Shown here one piece after another: positions 20,675-28,627 of a stretch of 64,000 nucleotides of DNA. The position numbers and the translations under genes were made by a program. The DNA is taken from the NCBI RefSeq assembly GCF_025836975.1, contig NZ_CP107548.1:1240001-1304000 (forward strand). The letters are read 5' to 3'. Numbering within the stretch: the first letter of the stretch is position 1; the number at the start of each line of letters is the position of its first letter. The DNA is from Pollutimonas sp. M17 (GTDB lineage Bacteria > Pseudomonadota > Gammaproteobacteria > Burkholderiales > Burkholderiaceae_B). The notes below the pieces were generated by a model that saw nothing but the letters and a program-made list of their open reading frames with translations, made no database searches and had not been told where the DNA came from.

Positions 20675-21703
20675 TTATCGGGCCGCTCGCTCGAGCAGGT
20701 GCTCCATGGACGCCTTCTCGACTTCGACGCCGCTGGTTTGCGCCAGCCGGTACTTGTCCAGCTCCAGCTCGCCGGGCACGATGACGGGCATGGCGGGGTC
20801 GGCGGCCGGCGTATCGTGCAGGATGCCGCGGAAGTCCTCCATCCTTTCCCGGAGCCAGTCGGCGCCGCCCAGGCGCGCCGTGTCGATCAGCAGGAAGAAG
20901 TGGCCCAGGTCCTGAGGCGCTTCGGGGTTGTCGACCCAGGACTGGATGCGGGTCAGGTAGGACGCGCCCGACAGCAGGCCGGCCAGCAGGTCGACGACCA
21001 GGGCCAGCCCATAGCCCTTGTGGCCGCCGATGGCCATCAGAAAGCCGCTCAATGCCGCCTTGGGGTCGGTCGTGGGACGGCCTTCCTTGTCGGTCGCCCA
21101 TGTGGAGGGGATGGCGGCGCCCTGCTGCAGCGCCTGCCGGATCTTGGCCCGGGCCACCACGCTTAGCGCCATGTCCAGCAGGAAGGGATCGCCGCCGGGG
21201 TTGGGAATGCCGAAGCCCAGCGGGCTGTTGCCCAGCCGCGCCTCGCGACCGCCCCATGGCGCAATGGTGGTCGTGGCGTTGCTGCAGATGAACGAGGCAT
21301 AGCCTTGCTGGGCCGCCAGGAAGGCGTAGGGGGAAATCGGCCCGAAATGATTGCTGCCGCGCGCAAACACCACGCCCACGCCGGTCTGTTGAGCCAATGC
21401 CATCGCTTCTTTCAGGGCTGTTTGGCCGACCAGGGGACCGATGCCGTTGTCCCCGTCGAGCTTGCTGATGGCGAGGGCCGACTTTTCAATCTTCATTTCC
21501 GCCGATGCCTTGATGCCGCCCAAATCCAGGCGCTCGCCGTACGACTCCACGCGGCTGACCCCGTGGGTATGCAAGCCGAACATATCGGCCAGCACCAGGA
21601 TTTCGGCGGTACTGCGGGCATCCGGCTCGCTGAGCCCATAGGTTTGCAGGGCTTTGACCGTGATCTCGGTCAGGCGGCTTTGTTCTACTCGTTCCAGCGT
21701 CAT
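20675..21703 (-). CDS. Ldh family NAD(P)-dependent 2-hydroxyacid dehydrogenase (malate/L-lactate dehydrogenase fold)
   Basis: A 342-residue oxidoreductase of the YlbC/Ldh_2 fold: LADMFGLHTHGVSRVESY, then VVFARGSNHFGPISPYAF, ATTTIAPWGGREARLGNSPLG and IGGHKGYGLALVVDLLAGLL. The family oxidises 2-hydroxy acids (malate, ureidoglycolate, sulfolactate) with NAD(P). The ATG at 21701-21703 follows AAGAAGAG and is where homology begins; the A+T-rich upstream 120 bases open in the same frame are promoter sequence. It is the first gene of the six-gene catabolic operon. Confidence 0.92.
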   Translation of the reverse strand: MTLERVEQSRLTEITVKALQTYGLSEPDARSTAEILVLADMFGLHTHGVSRVESYGERLDLGGIKASAEMKIEKSALAISKLDGDNGIGPLVGQTALKEAMALAQQTGVGVVFARGSNHFGPISPYAFLAAQQGYASFICSNATTTIAPWGGREARLGNSPLGFGIPNPGGDPFLLDMALSVVARAKIRQALQQGAAIPSTWATDKEGRPTTDPKAALSGFLMAIGGHKGYGLALVVDLLAGLLSGASYLTRIQSWVDNPEAPQDLGHFFLLIDTARLGGADWLRERMEDFRGILHDTPAADPAMPVIVPGELELDKYRLAQTSGVEVEKASMEHLLERAAR

Positions 21704-21761
21704 CAGTGGCTCTTCTTTCAAGTTGAAAATAGGTATGTGGAATCCGTATTTTTGTTTTGTG

Positions 21762-21786
21762 TGTATATGAATTCTTTTGTATACAT
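21762..21786. promoter_or_regulatory. Candidate GntR operator pair upstream of the catabolic operon
   Basis: TTGTATACAT (21777-21786) is close to the TTGTATACAA-type palindromes bound by many FCD-subfamily GntR regulators. A second TGTATATGA (21762-21770) lies about 16 bases away, centre to centre. Both fall in an A+T-rich island 60-85 bases before the first gene, which encodes the operon that includes a GntR regulator. The assignment rests on position and resemblance only. Confidence 0.4.
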
Positions 21787-21804
21787 AAACGAGTGAAATT
21801 ATGC

Positions 21805-21845
21805 CCCGGATTTTTCCCGAATTCAAGTTCCTCTCGAAATCCGGG
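21805..21845 (-). terminator. Inverted repeat downstream of the quinone oxidoreductase gene
   Basis: CCCGGATTT (21805-21813) and AAATCCGGG (21837-21845) can pair across 23 bases. It lies 18 bases past the leftward oxidoreductase stop and upstream of the catabolic operon promoter, where a terminator is expected. There is no T-tract, so it could instead be a regulatory palindrome. Confidence 0.3.
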
Positions 21846-21862
21846 AAAACAGGGGCGGGAAA

Positions 21863-22843
21863 TCAGGGGGTTAGAACGATGGCGCCGCTGGTCCGGCGCG
21901 CCTGGGCGGCTTCATGGGCCTGCACCACGTCATCGAGGCGATAGCGGGCGCCGATGCTGGCCAGCACGGTGCCTGAAGACATCGCGTCGAACAGCACCTT
22001 GGCATTCGCCCGAAACGTCGCCGGATCGGCGTTATGGGGAAAGACCGACGGGCGGGTCAGAAAGAGGCAGCCTTTCTTGTTGAGCAGTTCAGGAGAGATT
22101 TCGGGCGCAGGTCCGGACGCCGCGCCATACAAAACGACCAGGCCGAAAGGCGCCGCGCAATCGAGCGAATGCAGGAAGGTGTGGCGGCCCACCGAGTCGT
22201 AGACGACGCGCGCCTTGCGGCCGCCCGTTTCGGCCAGCAGCGTTGCGGGCCAGCCGGGCAAGCTGTAGTCGATGGCGATGTCGCAGCCGGCCTCGCGCGC
22301 CAGCCGGCACTTATCCGCAGAGCCGGCCGTTCCGACGACGAAGGCGCCCAGATGCTTGGCCCAGCGGCACAGTATCTGGCCGACCCCGCCGGCGGCCGCG
22401 TGCACCAGCACCATGTCGCCAGGCTGAACGCGATGGGTCTTGTGCAGCAGATATTGAGCCGTCATACCCTTGAAAAGCACGGCCGCCGCATCCTCGCATG
22501 AGATATCGTCCGGCAAGGCAAGCAGCTTGTCAGCCGGCACATTGCGCAGGCTGGCGTACGCGCCCACGCCGGCGTTCATATAGGCTACGCGATCGCCCGC
22601 CTTGAAATTGGATACGCCCGGGCCGGTCGCCACGACCACGCCGGCGGCCTCATGGCCGAGACCGGTCGGCAGAGGCAGCGGGTAGACGCCCTGGCGTTGA
22701 TAGATATCGATGTAGTTGAAGCCGATGGCTTCCTGGCGGACTTGAACCTGACCGGCTTGCGGCGCGGGCAGTTCCTCTTCGACCACCTGCATGACCGACT
22801 CGGGTCCGAAGGACTGGATTTTCACTACTTTGGCTTTGGACAA
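21863..22843 (-). CDS. qor: NADPH:quinone oxidoreductase (zinc-free MDR family)
   Basis: A 326-residue medium-chain dehydrogenase/reductase: IGFNYIDIYQRQGVYPLPLP, GHEAAGVVVATG, then the nucleotide-binding VLVHAAAGGVGQILCRWAKHLGA and IDYSLPGWPATL. There are no structural or catalytic zinc cysteines, as in Qor. It reduces quinones with NADPH by one electron. TTG at 22841-22843 is the preferred start: GGAG lies 8 bases before it and homology (SKAKVVKIQSFG) starts there. An ATG 18 codons upstream lacks support because it lies inside the hsp20 terminator region. Confidence 0.92.
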   Translation of the reverse strand: MSKAKVVKIQSFGPESVMQVVEEELPAPQAGQVQVRQEAIGFNYIDIYQRQGVYPLPLPTGLGHEAAGVVVATGPGVSNFKAGDRVAYMNAGVGAYASLRNVPADKLLALPDDISCEDAAAVLFKGMTAQYLLHKTHRVQPGDMVLVHAAAGGVGQILCRWAKHLGAFVVGTAGSADKCRLAREAGCDIAIDYSLPGWPATLLAETGGRKARVVYDSVGRHTFLHSLDCAAPFGLVVLYGAASGPAPEISPELLNKKGCLFLTRPSVFPHNADPATFRANAKVLFDAMSSGTVLASIGARYRLDDVVQAHEAAQARRTSGAIVLTP

Positions 22844-22864
22844 TGTCTGCGCTCCGTTGTTGTT

Positions 22865-22902
22865 ATCAAAAAGAAAGGCCGATGCTTCTGACGGCATCGG
22901 CC
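22865..22902 (-). terminator. Rho-independent terminator of hsp20
   Basis: Read leftward, GGCCGATGC / GCATCGGCC (22894-22902 with 22877-22885) has an 8-base loop and is followed by TTTCTTTTT. It lies 83 bases past the hsp20 stop and just upstream of qor. Confidence 0.85.
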
Positions 22903-22984
22903 AACTTTACCGCTTTTTACCGGGAGCACAGAGATAGACAAGTCAGGAACCGGCCCGCGCCAGTGCCCTGGCGCGGGGTTTCGA

Positions 22985-23434
22985 TCAGGCTATTTCCAGC
23001 ACTTTAGCGCCTTTCTCTCCCGATTTTTTTGGCAGCGTCAGTTCCAGTACACCGTCCTGATACCGAGCGCTGGCCTGGGCATCGTCTATGTCCTGCGCCA
23101 GCACGAAGCTGCGCGATTGCACGCCGTAATAGCGTTCGCTGTGCAGGACGGTTTCACCGTCTTTTTGCTCGCTTTCCTTTCGCGTCTCGACGCGGATCGA
23201 GACCGTGTTTCCGTCCAGCGTGACCTTTACATCTTCCTTCCGAGCTCCGGGCACTTCGGCTTTCACGCTGTAAGCCTGCTCGCTTTCGGAAACGTCCAGG
23301 TTTATGCGTGGAGCCGCCTGCTCGCCCAGCGGGCCGCTCAGGCGGAAATTCTTGAACATCTCGTCAAAGTCGCGGAATGCGTCGAAACGGGAAAGTTCGC
23401 CGAATGGATTGAAGCGCATCAGATTGTTTGCCAT
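22985..23434 (-). CDS. Hsp20 family small heat-shock protein
   Basis: A 149-residue alpha-crystallin-type chaperone that holds unfolding proteins. The short N-terminal arm is MANNLMRFNPFGELSRFDAF. The crystallin domain contains PRINLDVSESEQAYSVKAEV, PGARKEDVKVTLDGNTVSIR and YGVQSRSFVLAQDIDDAQAS, and ends in DGVLELTLPKK; the I-x-I-type tail is present as VLEIA. The ATG at 23432-23434 follows GAGG. It has its own terminator and an upstream heat-shock-like promoter, so it is probably monocistronic and induced by stress. Confidence 0.93.
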   Translation of the reverse strand: MANNLMRFNPFGELSRFDAFRDFDEMFKNFRLSGPLGEQAAPRINLDVSESEQAYSVKAEVPGARKEDVKVTLDGNTVSIRVETRKESEQKDGETVLHSERYYGVQSRSFVLAQDIDDAQASARYQDGVLELTLPKKSGEKGAKVLEIA

Positions 23435-23548
23435 TTTCAACCTCGCTATAAGATGGTTTACCTTCGACATACACAGGGCGCCGGCGTGGTTCCGGGGAAC
23501 GCGGCCTGGCCCGGCCGGGCGGAAAAGACAACCCACCCTTTGGTGTGA

Positions 23549-23577
23549 TATATAAGATCGGCCGGAAAAATTTCAAG
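23549..23577 (-). promoter_or_regulatory. Sigma-32-like promoter of hsp20
   Basis: Read leftward, CTTGAAA (23571-23577) and CTTATATA (23549-23556) are separated by 14 bases. The first matches the heat-shock -35 consensus CTTGAA and the spacing fits; the -10 is only a partial match to CCCCATNT. It lies about 115 bases before the start codon. Confidence 0.45.
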
Positions 23578-23590
23578 AGGGGAAACCAAT

Positions 23591-24382
23591 ATGGCAACGG
23601 TCGACGTGGCAGGCGCGCGAGTCGCCTATCGGGTGGATGGGGAAGGGCCTACGATGGTCCTTGTACACGGAACCGGCGCGGATGCCGTGACCAACTGGGA
23701 ACATCTGGTGGGGCAGTTTGCCGAGCGATGGACGGTCGTCCGTCCTGATTATTCCGGCTCGGGCCAAACGCGGGACGGCGATGGCGCCCTGACCCTTCCC
23801 ATGCTGGCCGAACAAGTCCGGGCGGCGGCCAATGCGGGCGGGAAGGCGCCTTTCGACCTGGTGGGGTATTCGCTGGGGGCCTGCATTGCCGCATACATCG
23901 CGGCCGAGCATCCCGAACAAGTGCGGTCGGTGGTCTTGCTGGCCGGCCTGGCCGGCGGTGGGGATAGCCGCCTGAAGCTTCAATTTGAATTGTGGCGCGA
24001 TCTTATCCGCACGGATCGCCGGGCGCTTGCGCGTATGGTGCTTCTGACGGGCTTCAGTCCCGATTTCCTGGCCGGCTGGAGCCAGCGGCAAGTCGACGAA
24101 ACCCTGGAAATGATCATGGCCACCAATTGGTGGGAAGGCATGCTGCGCCAGGTCGAACTGGATTTGACGCTGGACATGAGCCCCTACGTGGGGCGCATCA
24201 CGGCCCCCACCCTGGTCATAGGCTGCACGCACGATCACATGGTGCCGCCGTCGCATGCCCGAGCGCTGGCCGCCGCCGTGCCCGGCGCGCGCTACGCCGA
24301 AATGCCCACCGGGCACCTGGCGCCGCTGGAGCGGCCCGATGAATTCGTCGGTCTGGTGAAGGAGTTTCTGGCGTCGCGCTAG
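23591..24382 (+). CDS. Alpha/beta-fold hydrolase
   Basis: A 263-residue serine hydrolase: oxyanion loop VLVHGTGADAVTNWE, nucleophile elbow G-Y-S-L-G with Ser94, acid D in GCTHDHMVPP and histidine in PTGHLAPLERP. The N-terminus VDVAGARVAYRVDGEGP is typical of 3-oxoadipate-enol-lactonase-like and related epoxide/ester hydrolases, but the substrate is unknown. It is divergent from hsp20 with GAGG before the ATG. Confidence 0.88.
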   Translation: MATVDVAGARVAYRVDGEGPTMVLVHGTGADAVTNWEHLVGQFAERWTVVRPDYSGSGQTRDGDGALTLPMLAEQVRAAANAGGKAPFDLVGYSLGACIAAYIAAEHPEQVRSVVLLAGLAGGGDSRLKLQFELWRDLIRTDRRALARMVLLTGFSPDFLAGWSQRQVDETLEMIMATNWWEGMLRQVELDLTLDMSPYVGRITAPTLVIGCTHDHMVPPSHARALAAAVPGARYAEMPTGHLAPLERPDEFVGLVKEFLASR

Positions 24383-24402
24383 CGGCGCCGGGTGACAGAT
24401 GT

Positions 24403-25254
24403 TTATAGGCTGGTGGGCTTCAGCCTGAACCTTGCCAGGCGTACATCCACGGTGATCGAGAGGCGGGTCAATGCTTTCGCTTTGGCCACGTCCTCGGCTT
24501 TCGCCCGGTACAGGTGCGGCGTCATGGCGAGCAGGTCGGAGATCTGCTCCATGCTCGACAGCGGCACGGAGTAATTCAGCATGTCCGACTCCATGCGCTC
24601 GAAGCCGGGCGGCTCGGACACGGTGTTCTTGCGTTCCGCCTTGATTGCAGGGTAGATGATCTCTCGCAGTTCGTGCAGATGGCGGCTGCCCGCATCCACC
24701 TGCAAGAGCTGTCCGCCTGGCTTGAGCACCCGGGCGAATTCCGCATAGACGGGAAAGCCGAACATGCAAAGTATCCAGTCCAGGCTGCCGGACCGTATGG
24801 GCAGGTTGGCATTGCTGCCCACCAGCCATGTCATCTGCTTGTCTTGCCGGGCCGCGGACTGGACGGCCCACTTCGAGATGTCCAGCCCGACCAGGGCCAG
24901 CGTCATGTCCGGTCCGGCGCTCGCCGTCAGGCGGCGCAGATAGTGTCCCTCGCCGCATCCGGCGTCCAGGCAGGCCATGTTTGCGCCGACAGGCGCGCCG
25001 GCCAGAACCATCCGGTTCGTGGCCTGGGCTATCGGGTCGTACGCCCCCGAACCCAGGAAGCGCCGACGCGACGCCACCATTTCCTTGCTGTCGCCCGGAT
25101 CGCGCGAACGCTTCCTTTGCACGGGAAGCAGATGGGTGTAGCCCTGGCTGGAAATATCGAAACTGTGTCCCGACCCGCATTGCCAGGCATTTCCGCTACG
25201 GTGCAGCGCCGCCCCGTCGAGCGGGCAGGCCAAGGCTTGGAACGGGACGATCAT
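24403..25254 (-). CDS. rlmA: RlmA-like 23S rRNA guanine-N1 methyltransferase
   Basis: A 283-residue class I SAM methyltransferase. The N-terminal zinc-ribbon-like part (CPLDGAALHRSGNAWQCGSG) leads into SQGYTHLLPVQRKRSRDPGD, the diagnostic RlmA stretch. CLDAGCGEGHY (motif I), VGLDISKWAV and ARVLKPGGQLL follow. RlmA methylates G745 (or G748) of 23S rRNA. One zinc ligand differs: where RlmA has C-P-L-C, this protein has C-P-L-D, leaving Cys, Cys and His of the usual four. Asp may substitute as ligand. No Shine-Dalgarno is obvious before the ATG. Confidence 0.88.
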   Translation of the reverse strand: MIVPFQALACPLDGAALHRSGNAWQCGSGHSFDISSQGYTHLLPVQRKRSRDPGDSKEMVASRRRFLGSGAYDPIAQATNRMVLAGAPVGANMACLDAGCGEGHYLRRLTASAGPDMTLALVGLDISKWAVQSAARQDKQMTWLVGSNANLPIRSGSLDWILCMFGFPVYAEFARVLKPGGQLLQVDAGSRHLHELREIIYPAIKAERKNTVSEPPGFERMESDMLNYSVPLSSMEQISDLLAMTPHLYRAKAEDVAKAKALTRLSITVDVRLARFRLKPTSL

Positions 25255-25460
25255 GGGGGCGCAATGTTCGGGAAGACGGGGAGGTGAGGTGAGCCAGTGT
25301 ACTGAAGATTGCGGCGCGGCGCCTTTTCAACGATGGGCGGCATGCCATGCTGGCGGGAATTTCAGTGACCGGGCATGCTGCGGCGGCGTCCATGCCGACG
25401 CTGGAGGAGATCGAGCTTGCCTTGGCAAGGCAGGATCGATGGTGTTGCGGTAAAAACATG

Positions 25461-25466
25461 TATAAT
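25461..25466 (+). promoter_or_regulatory. -10 element of the tRNA-Thr promoter
   Basis: A consensus TATAAT lies 56 bases upstream of tRNA-Thr and is immediately followed by a G+C-rich discriminator (AGCGGG), as in stable-RNA promoters. A consensus -35 at the right distance was not found. Confidence 0.5.
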
Positions 25467-25521
25467 AGCGGGCTTGGCAGCTAGCCGGCCTCTTGCTGTT
25501 TTTTTGGCCGTTTTGCTCCGT

Positions 25522-25597
25522 GCCGATGTAGCTCAGTTGGTAGAGCAGCTCATTCGTAATGAGAAGGTCGAGGGTTCGACTCCTTTCATCGGCACCA
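25522..25597 (+). tRNA. tRNA-Thr (anticodon CGT)
   Basis: A 76-base cloverleaf with an encoded CCA end. The acceptor stem GCCGATG pairs with CATCGGC, the D arm is GCTC..GAGC, and the anticodon stem-loop CTCATTCGTAATGAG reads CGT. The T arm contains GGGTTCGACTCC. It is followed at once by a long perfect terminator. Confidence 0.97.
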
Positions 25598-25605
25598 CTG
25601 GAATC

Positions 25606-25648
25606 AAACGACTTGGCCCGCTCGCATGAGCGGGCCAAGTCGTTTTTA
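25606..25648 (+). terminator. Rho-independent terminator of tRNA-Thr
   Basis: The 17-18 bp stem ACGACTTGGCCCGCTC / GAGCGGGCCAAGTCGT has a 4-base GCAT loop and is followed by TTTTT. The hairpin is near-perfect and could also stop transcription from the converging marR gene. Confidence 0.9.
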
Positions 25649-25697
25649 CGGGCGGCGGGCATGCGGTCCGTCGGTTCGCTGCCCGCCAGCCTGGCCT

Positions 25698-26135
25698 TCA
25701 TCGAGCCGCGGCGCTGCTCCTGGCGTCCTGCAACAAGGCCAGCAATTGGGCTTGCGAAGAAGAAGGGCAGTCCTTCAGCAACTGGGTGGCGACCTGATCC
25801 TGCAAGCTGCGCAGCTGCGTGAAAAGCCGCTGGCCGCGTGCGCTTAGGTGCAGGCAGCGCACGCGCTTGTCGCTTTCGCTGGCGCTGCGCTTCAGCCAGC
25901 CCTTTTCCTGCAAATGAGCTAGCAGGCGCGCCATCTGCGCTTTGTCGGTATGGCTGTGCTCCACCAGGTCTTTTTGCGTGATCCCCGGGTGGCGTCCCGT
26001 GCGCATCAATATGCGCATCTCATTGAACGTCAGCTCTGGATGCGCGGCTTCCAGGGACCTACGCATGCGCTCGCGAAAAAGGGACAGCAATTCATGAACG
26101 CAGTCGAATACGTCGACCGATAGGGATGGTTTCAT
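25698..26135 (-). CDS. MarR family transcriptional regulator
   Basis: A 145-residue winged-helix regulator: LTFNEMRILMRTGRHPGITQ, then the recognition region DLVEHSHTDKAQMARLLAHLQEKGWL and the beta-wing SASESDKRVRCLHLSARGQR. It is divergent from the siderophore-interacting flavoprotein gene. Two 15-bp palindromes in the shared 74-base gap make it likely that it controls both itself and that gene, typically as a repressor relieved by a small ligand. Confidence 0.92.
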   Translation of the reverse strand: MKPSLSVDVFDCVHELLSLFRERMRRSLEAAHPELTFNEMRILMRTGRHPGITQKDLVEHSHTDKAQMARLLAHLQEKGWLKRSASESDKRVRCLHLSARGQRLFTQLRSLQDQVATQLLKDCPSSSQAQLLALLQDARSSAAAR

Positions 26136-26150
26136 ACTGAATAGACTATT

Positions 26151-26197
26151 GTTGACTAAATCAACTTATTGGTTAATAATTTGTTGATTTTATCAAC
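26151..26197. promoter_or_regulatory. Two palindromic MarR-type operators
   Basis: GTTGACTAAATCAAC (26151-26165) and GTTGATTTTATCAAC (26183-26197) are both GTTGA-N5-TCAAC palindromes, 32 bases centre to centre (about three helical turns). They fill the A+T-rich gap between the divergent marR and flavoprotein genes. MarR proteins typically bind 15-20 bp palindromes of this kind. Confidence 0.68.
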
Positions 26198-26209
26198 TTA
26201 TAGGGAAAT

Positions 26210-27001
26210 ATGCCTACCATCGACTCCGCTCCCGTCTTGCAGCGCATACGCCATCCTTTCCGTGCACGCCACGTGCAATTGCTGGCACGCGAATCCATCA
26301 GCCCCGGTTTTCTTCGTCTGACTCTGGGCGGCGCGGAGCTGGATGGTTTTATAAGCGCCGGCTTTGATGATCACATCAAGCTCATCCTGCCCCAGGCCGG
26401 CCTGGAAAAGCCGCGCCTGCCCGTCATGATCGACGGCCGTCCGCATATCGAGGGCGAGCGTCCCACCATGCGCGACTACACCCCCCTGCGCCATGACGCG
26501 GCGCGCAACACGCTGGCGATGGACTTTGCCCTGCATGGGACGGGACCGGCCGCCGAGTGGGCGCGGGGAGCGCCCATAGGTCAATGGGTGGGCCTTGCCG
26601 GCCCGCGCGGCAGCATGCTGGTCCCCGTCGATTTGCAATGGCATTGGCTGTTGGGCGATGAAACGGCCATGCCGGCGATCGAGCGTCGCCTGGCGGAGCT
26701 GCCCCCAGGCACGCAGGCCGTGGTTCGGGTGCAGCTTGCCGACGGGGCGGATCGGCGCGCATGGCGCAGCGCCGCCAATCTGGATTTGCAATGGGTGGAA
26801 TCGCTGGCCCCGTCGGTTCAGTCGCTGGACATCCCACAGGGTTCCGGATTCATCTGGGCGGCCGGTGAACACCGCGCCATGGCCCAACTGCGCAAGCAGG
26901 TGCTTTCCAAGCCCGGCGCCGATCCCAGGCACATGCGCATCGCCTCGTACTGGAAGCAGGGAGAGGTGGGGCACCACGAGGAACTCGGTTCCGCCGATTG
27001 A
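26210..27001 (+). CDS. Siderophore-interacting protein (ViuB/SIP family ferric reductase)
   Basis: A 263-residue FAD-dependent NAD(P)H reductase. The beta-barrel FAD domain contains HVQLLARESISPGFLRLTLG and the R-D-Y-T-P-L-R FAD-binding motif, with GWxGLAGPRGSM-like loop GQWVGLAGPRGSMLVP. The C-terminal NAD(P) domain has HWLLGDETAMPAIERRLAEL and the end motif IASYWKQGEVGHHEE. The family reduces ferric siderophores in the cytosol to release iron. It is transcribed away from a MarR regulator rather than under an evident Fur box. Confidence 0.9.
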   Translation: MPTIDSAPVLQRIRHPFRARHVQLLARESISPGFLRLTLGGAELDGFISAGFDDHIKLILPQAGLEKPRLPVMIDGRPHIEGERPTMRDYTPLRHDAARNTLAMDFALHGTGPAAEWARGAPIGQWVGLAGPRGSMLVPVDLQWHWLLGDETAMPAIERRLAELPPGTQAVVRVQLADGADRRAWRSAANLDLQWVESLAPSVQSLDIPQGSGFIWAAGEHRAMAQLRKQVLSKPGADPRHMRIASYWKQGEVGHHEELGSAD

Positions 27002-27143
27002 GCCGGCGCACGGCTGTCTATTGACGTCCGGGCCAGTATGCCTGCGCACAGGGTAGGTGGTTCGGAGCATGCCGGGCCGCCGCGGCGCGTTTATAATCGT
27101 CATCTACCTCGCACGTCTTTGCCCGATCCAAAGAGGCCTCCCG

Positions 27144-28574
27144 ATGCAGACTGCAGCCACGGCAACCATAGGTTCGCTGGCCGGCCTGGCCAGTTCCATG
27201 ATGCAGGAGTACGACTATTTTCCTGAGGTGCGGGGCCGGATCCCTTTGGAACTCGAAGGGACCCTGTATCGCAACGGCCCTGGCCGCTTCGAGCTGGGCG
27301 GGGTGCGCAAGCGCCACCTGCTGGACGGCGACGGCATGATACAGGCTTTCGATTTTGCCCAGGGCCGCGTCCGGTACCGCAATCGTTTCGTCCGGACCCG
27401 CAAGTACCAGGCCGAACAGGGCGCCGGCCGCTTTGTCATGCCGACATGGACCACCCGGGCTCCGGGGGGCATGGTTCGCAATGTAGGCAACAAGATACGA
27501 TCTCAGGCAGGCGTGACCGTGACGCTCAAGAATGGCTGCCTGTACGCCTTCGACGAGGTCGGCCTGCCTTACGGGCTGGATCCGGACACCCTGGAGACCT
27601 GGGGCGAGCGGCAAGTGGGGCCGGACGACATCCATATCGACTACAAGGCGCATACCAAGACGGATGGGCGAAACGGCCATTGGCTGCTCTTGGGCGTGGA
27701 GCACGGGCCCAGGACCTGGCTGGACCTGGTGGTACGCGACGGAAAGGGCAGGCAGCTTGGCCATCAGCGCGTGGCCTCGCCCCGGCCCTCGTACATCCAT
27801 GACTGGTTTTTTACAGAGCGCCATGTGGTGATCCTGCTTCATCCGGTGGAGCTGTCCCTGCCGCGCTTCCTGTCGGGGCTGGCCAGTTTCACCGACAGCC
27901 TGCAATGGCGGCCGAAAAAGGGAAATATGGTGGCGGTCCTGGACCGCGCGGGAGCCGGATCGCCGGTATTCCTGGAAACCGACGCCTGCTTCATGTGGCA
28001 TAGCCTGAATGCCTTCGACCTGGGCGACTCCATCGTCGCCGATTTCGTGGGCTACGACGCACCCGACCACTTCCTGGGCGAGAAGGCCGCTTTTCGCATG
28101 ATCATGGACGGCAAGCCGGGCTTGCAGCAGAACAAGGGCATGCTGCGCCGCTACATCATCAATGTGCCCGGCAAGTGCCTGGCGCAAGATTCGCTGAGCG
28201 AGGAGAATCACGAGTTCCCCATGGTGGATCCCGATGTCGCGGGCCACCGCCATCGCTTCGGACACTACACCACGGCGCCCGGCGCCACGGTATTCCACCA
28301 TGGATTGGCCCGCGTTGACATGAACAGCGGGCGGCGCGAGGCGGTCTTCGTGGGCGATGCGGCCCACCTGGGCGAGCCCGTATTCGTGCGCGACCCGTCG
28401 TCGGCGGCCGAGCAGGGATGGCTGCTTACCCTGGGGCTGGATGCCTTGACGGCGACGTCCTTCCTGGCCGTCTTCCGGTCCGACCGCCTATCCGACGGCC
28501 CGCTTGCGCGCGTGTTGCTGACGCACTCCACGCCGCTCAGCTTTCATGGCTATTGGCATGACCGGCATGCTTGA
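27144..28574 (+). CDS. Carotenoid oxygenase family dioxygenase
   Basis: A 476-residue seven-bladed propeller non-haem iron enzyme that cleaves carotenoids, apocarotenoids or stilbenoid double bonds. The four-His iron site is visible in IDYKAHTKTDGR, PSYIHDWFFTERH, CFMWHSLNAFD and the C-terminal FHHGLARVD. The N-terminal RNGPGRFELGG and LLDGDGMIQAFDF are standard. The ATG at 27144 has AGAGG upstream; earlier in-frame codons are noncoding-like. No carotenoid biosynthesis genes are in the window, so the substrate may be exogenous (for example lignin-derived stilbenes, as for related bacterial enzymes). Confidence 0.92.
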   Translation: MQTAATATIGSLAGLASSMMQEYDYFPEVRGRIPLELEGTLYRNGPGRFELGGVRKRHLLDGDGMIQAFDFAQGRVRYRNRFVRTRKYQAEQGAGRFVMPTWTTRAPGGMVRNVGNKIRSQAGVTVTLKNGCLYAFDEVGLPYGLDPDTLETWGERQVGPDDIHIDYKAHTKTDGRNGHWLLLGVEHGPRTWLDLVVRDGKGRQLGHQRVASPRPSYIHDWFFTERHVVILLHPVELSLPRFLSGLASFTDSLQWRPKKGNMVAVLDRAGAGSPVFLETDACFMWHSLNAFDLGDSIVADFVGYDAPDHFLGEKAAFRMIMDGKPGLQQNKGMLRRYIINVPGKCLAQDSLSEENHEFPMVDPDVAGHRHRFGHYTTAPGATVFHHGLARVDMNSGRREAVFVGDAAHLGEPVFVRDPSSAAEQGWLLTLGLDALTATSFLAVFRSDRLSDGPLARVLLTHSTPLSFHGYWHDRHA

Positions 28575-28627
28575 ACCCGCGGATGCGATTGCCTTTTAGT
28601 CTTCACATGGATGGACAAGGAGAATAC

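Noticed and set aside
25440-25470. TTGCGG at 25445 as the -35 of the tRNA-Thr promoter
   Set aside because: It is only 10 bases from the TATAAT, far from the 16-18 base optimum.
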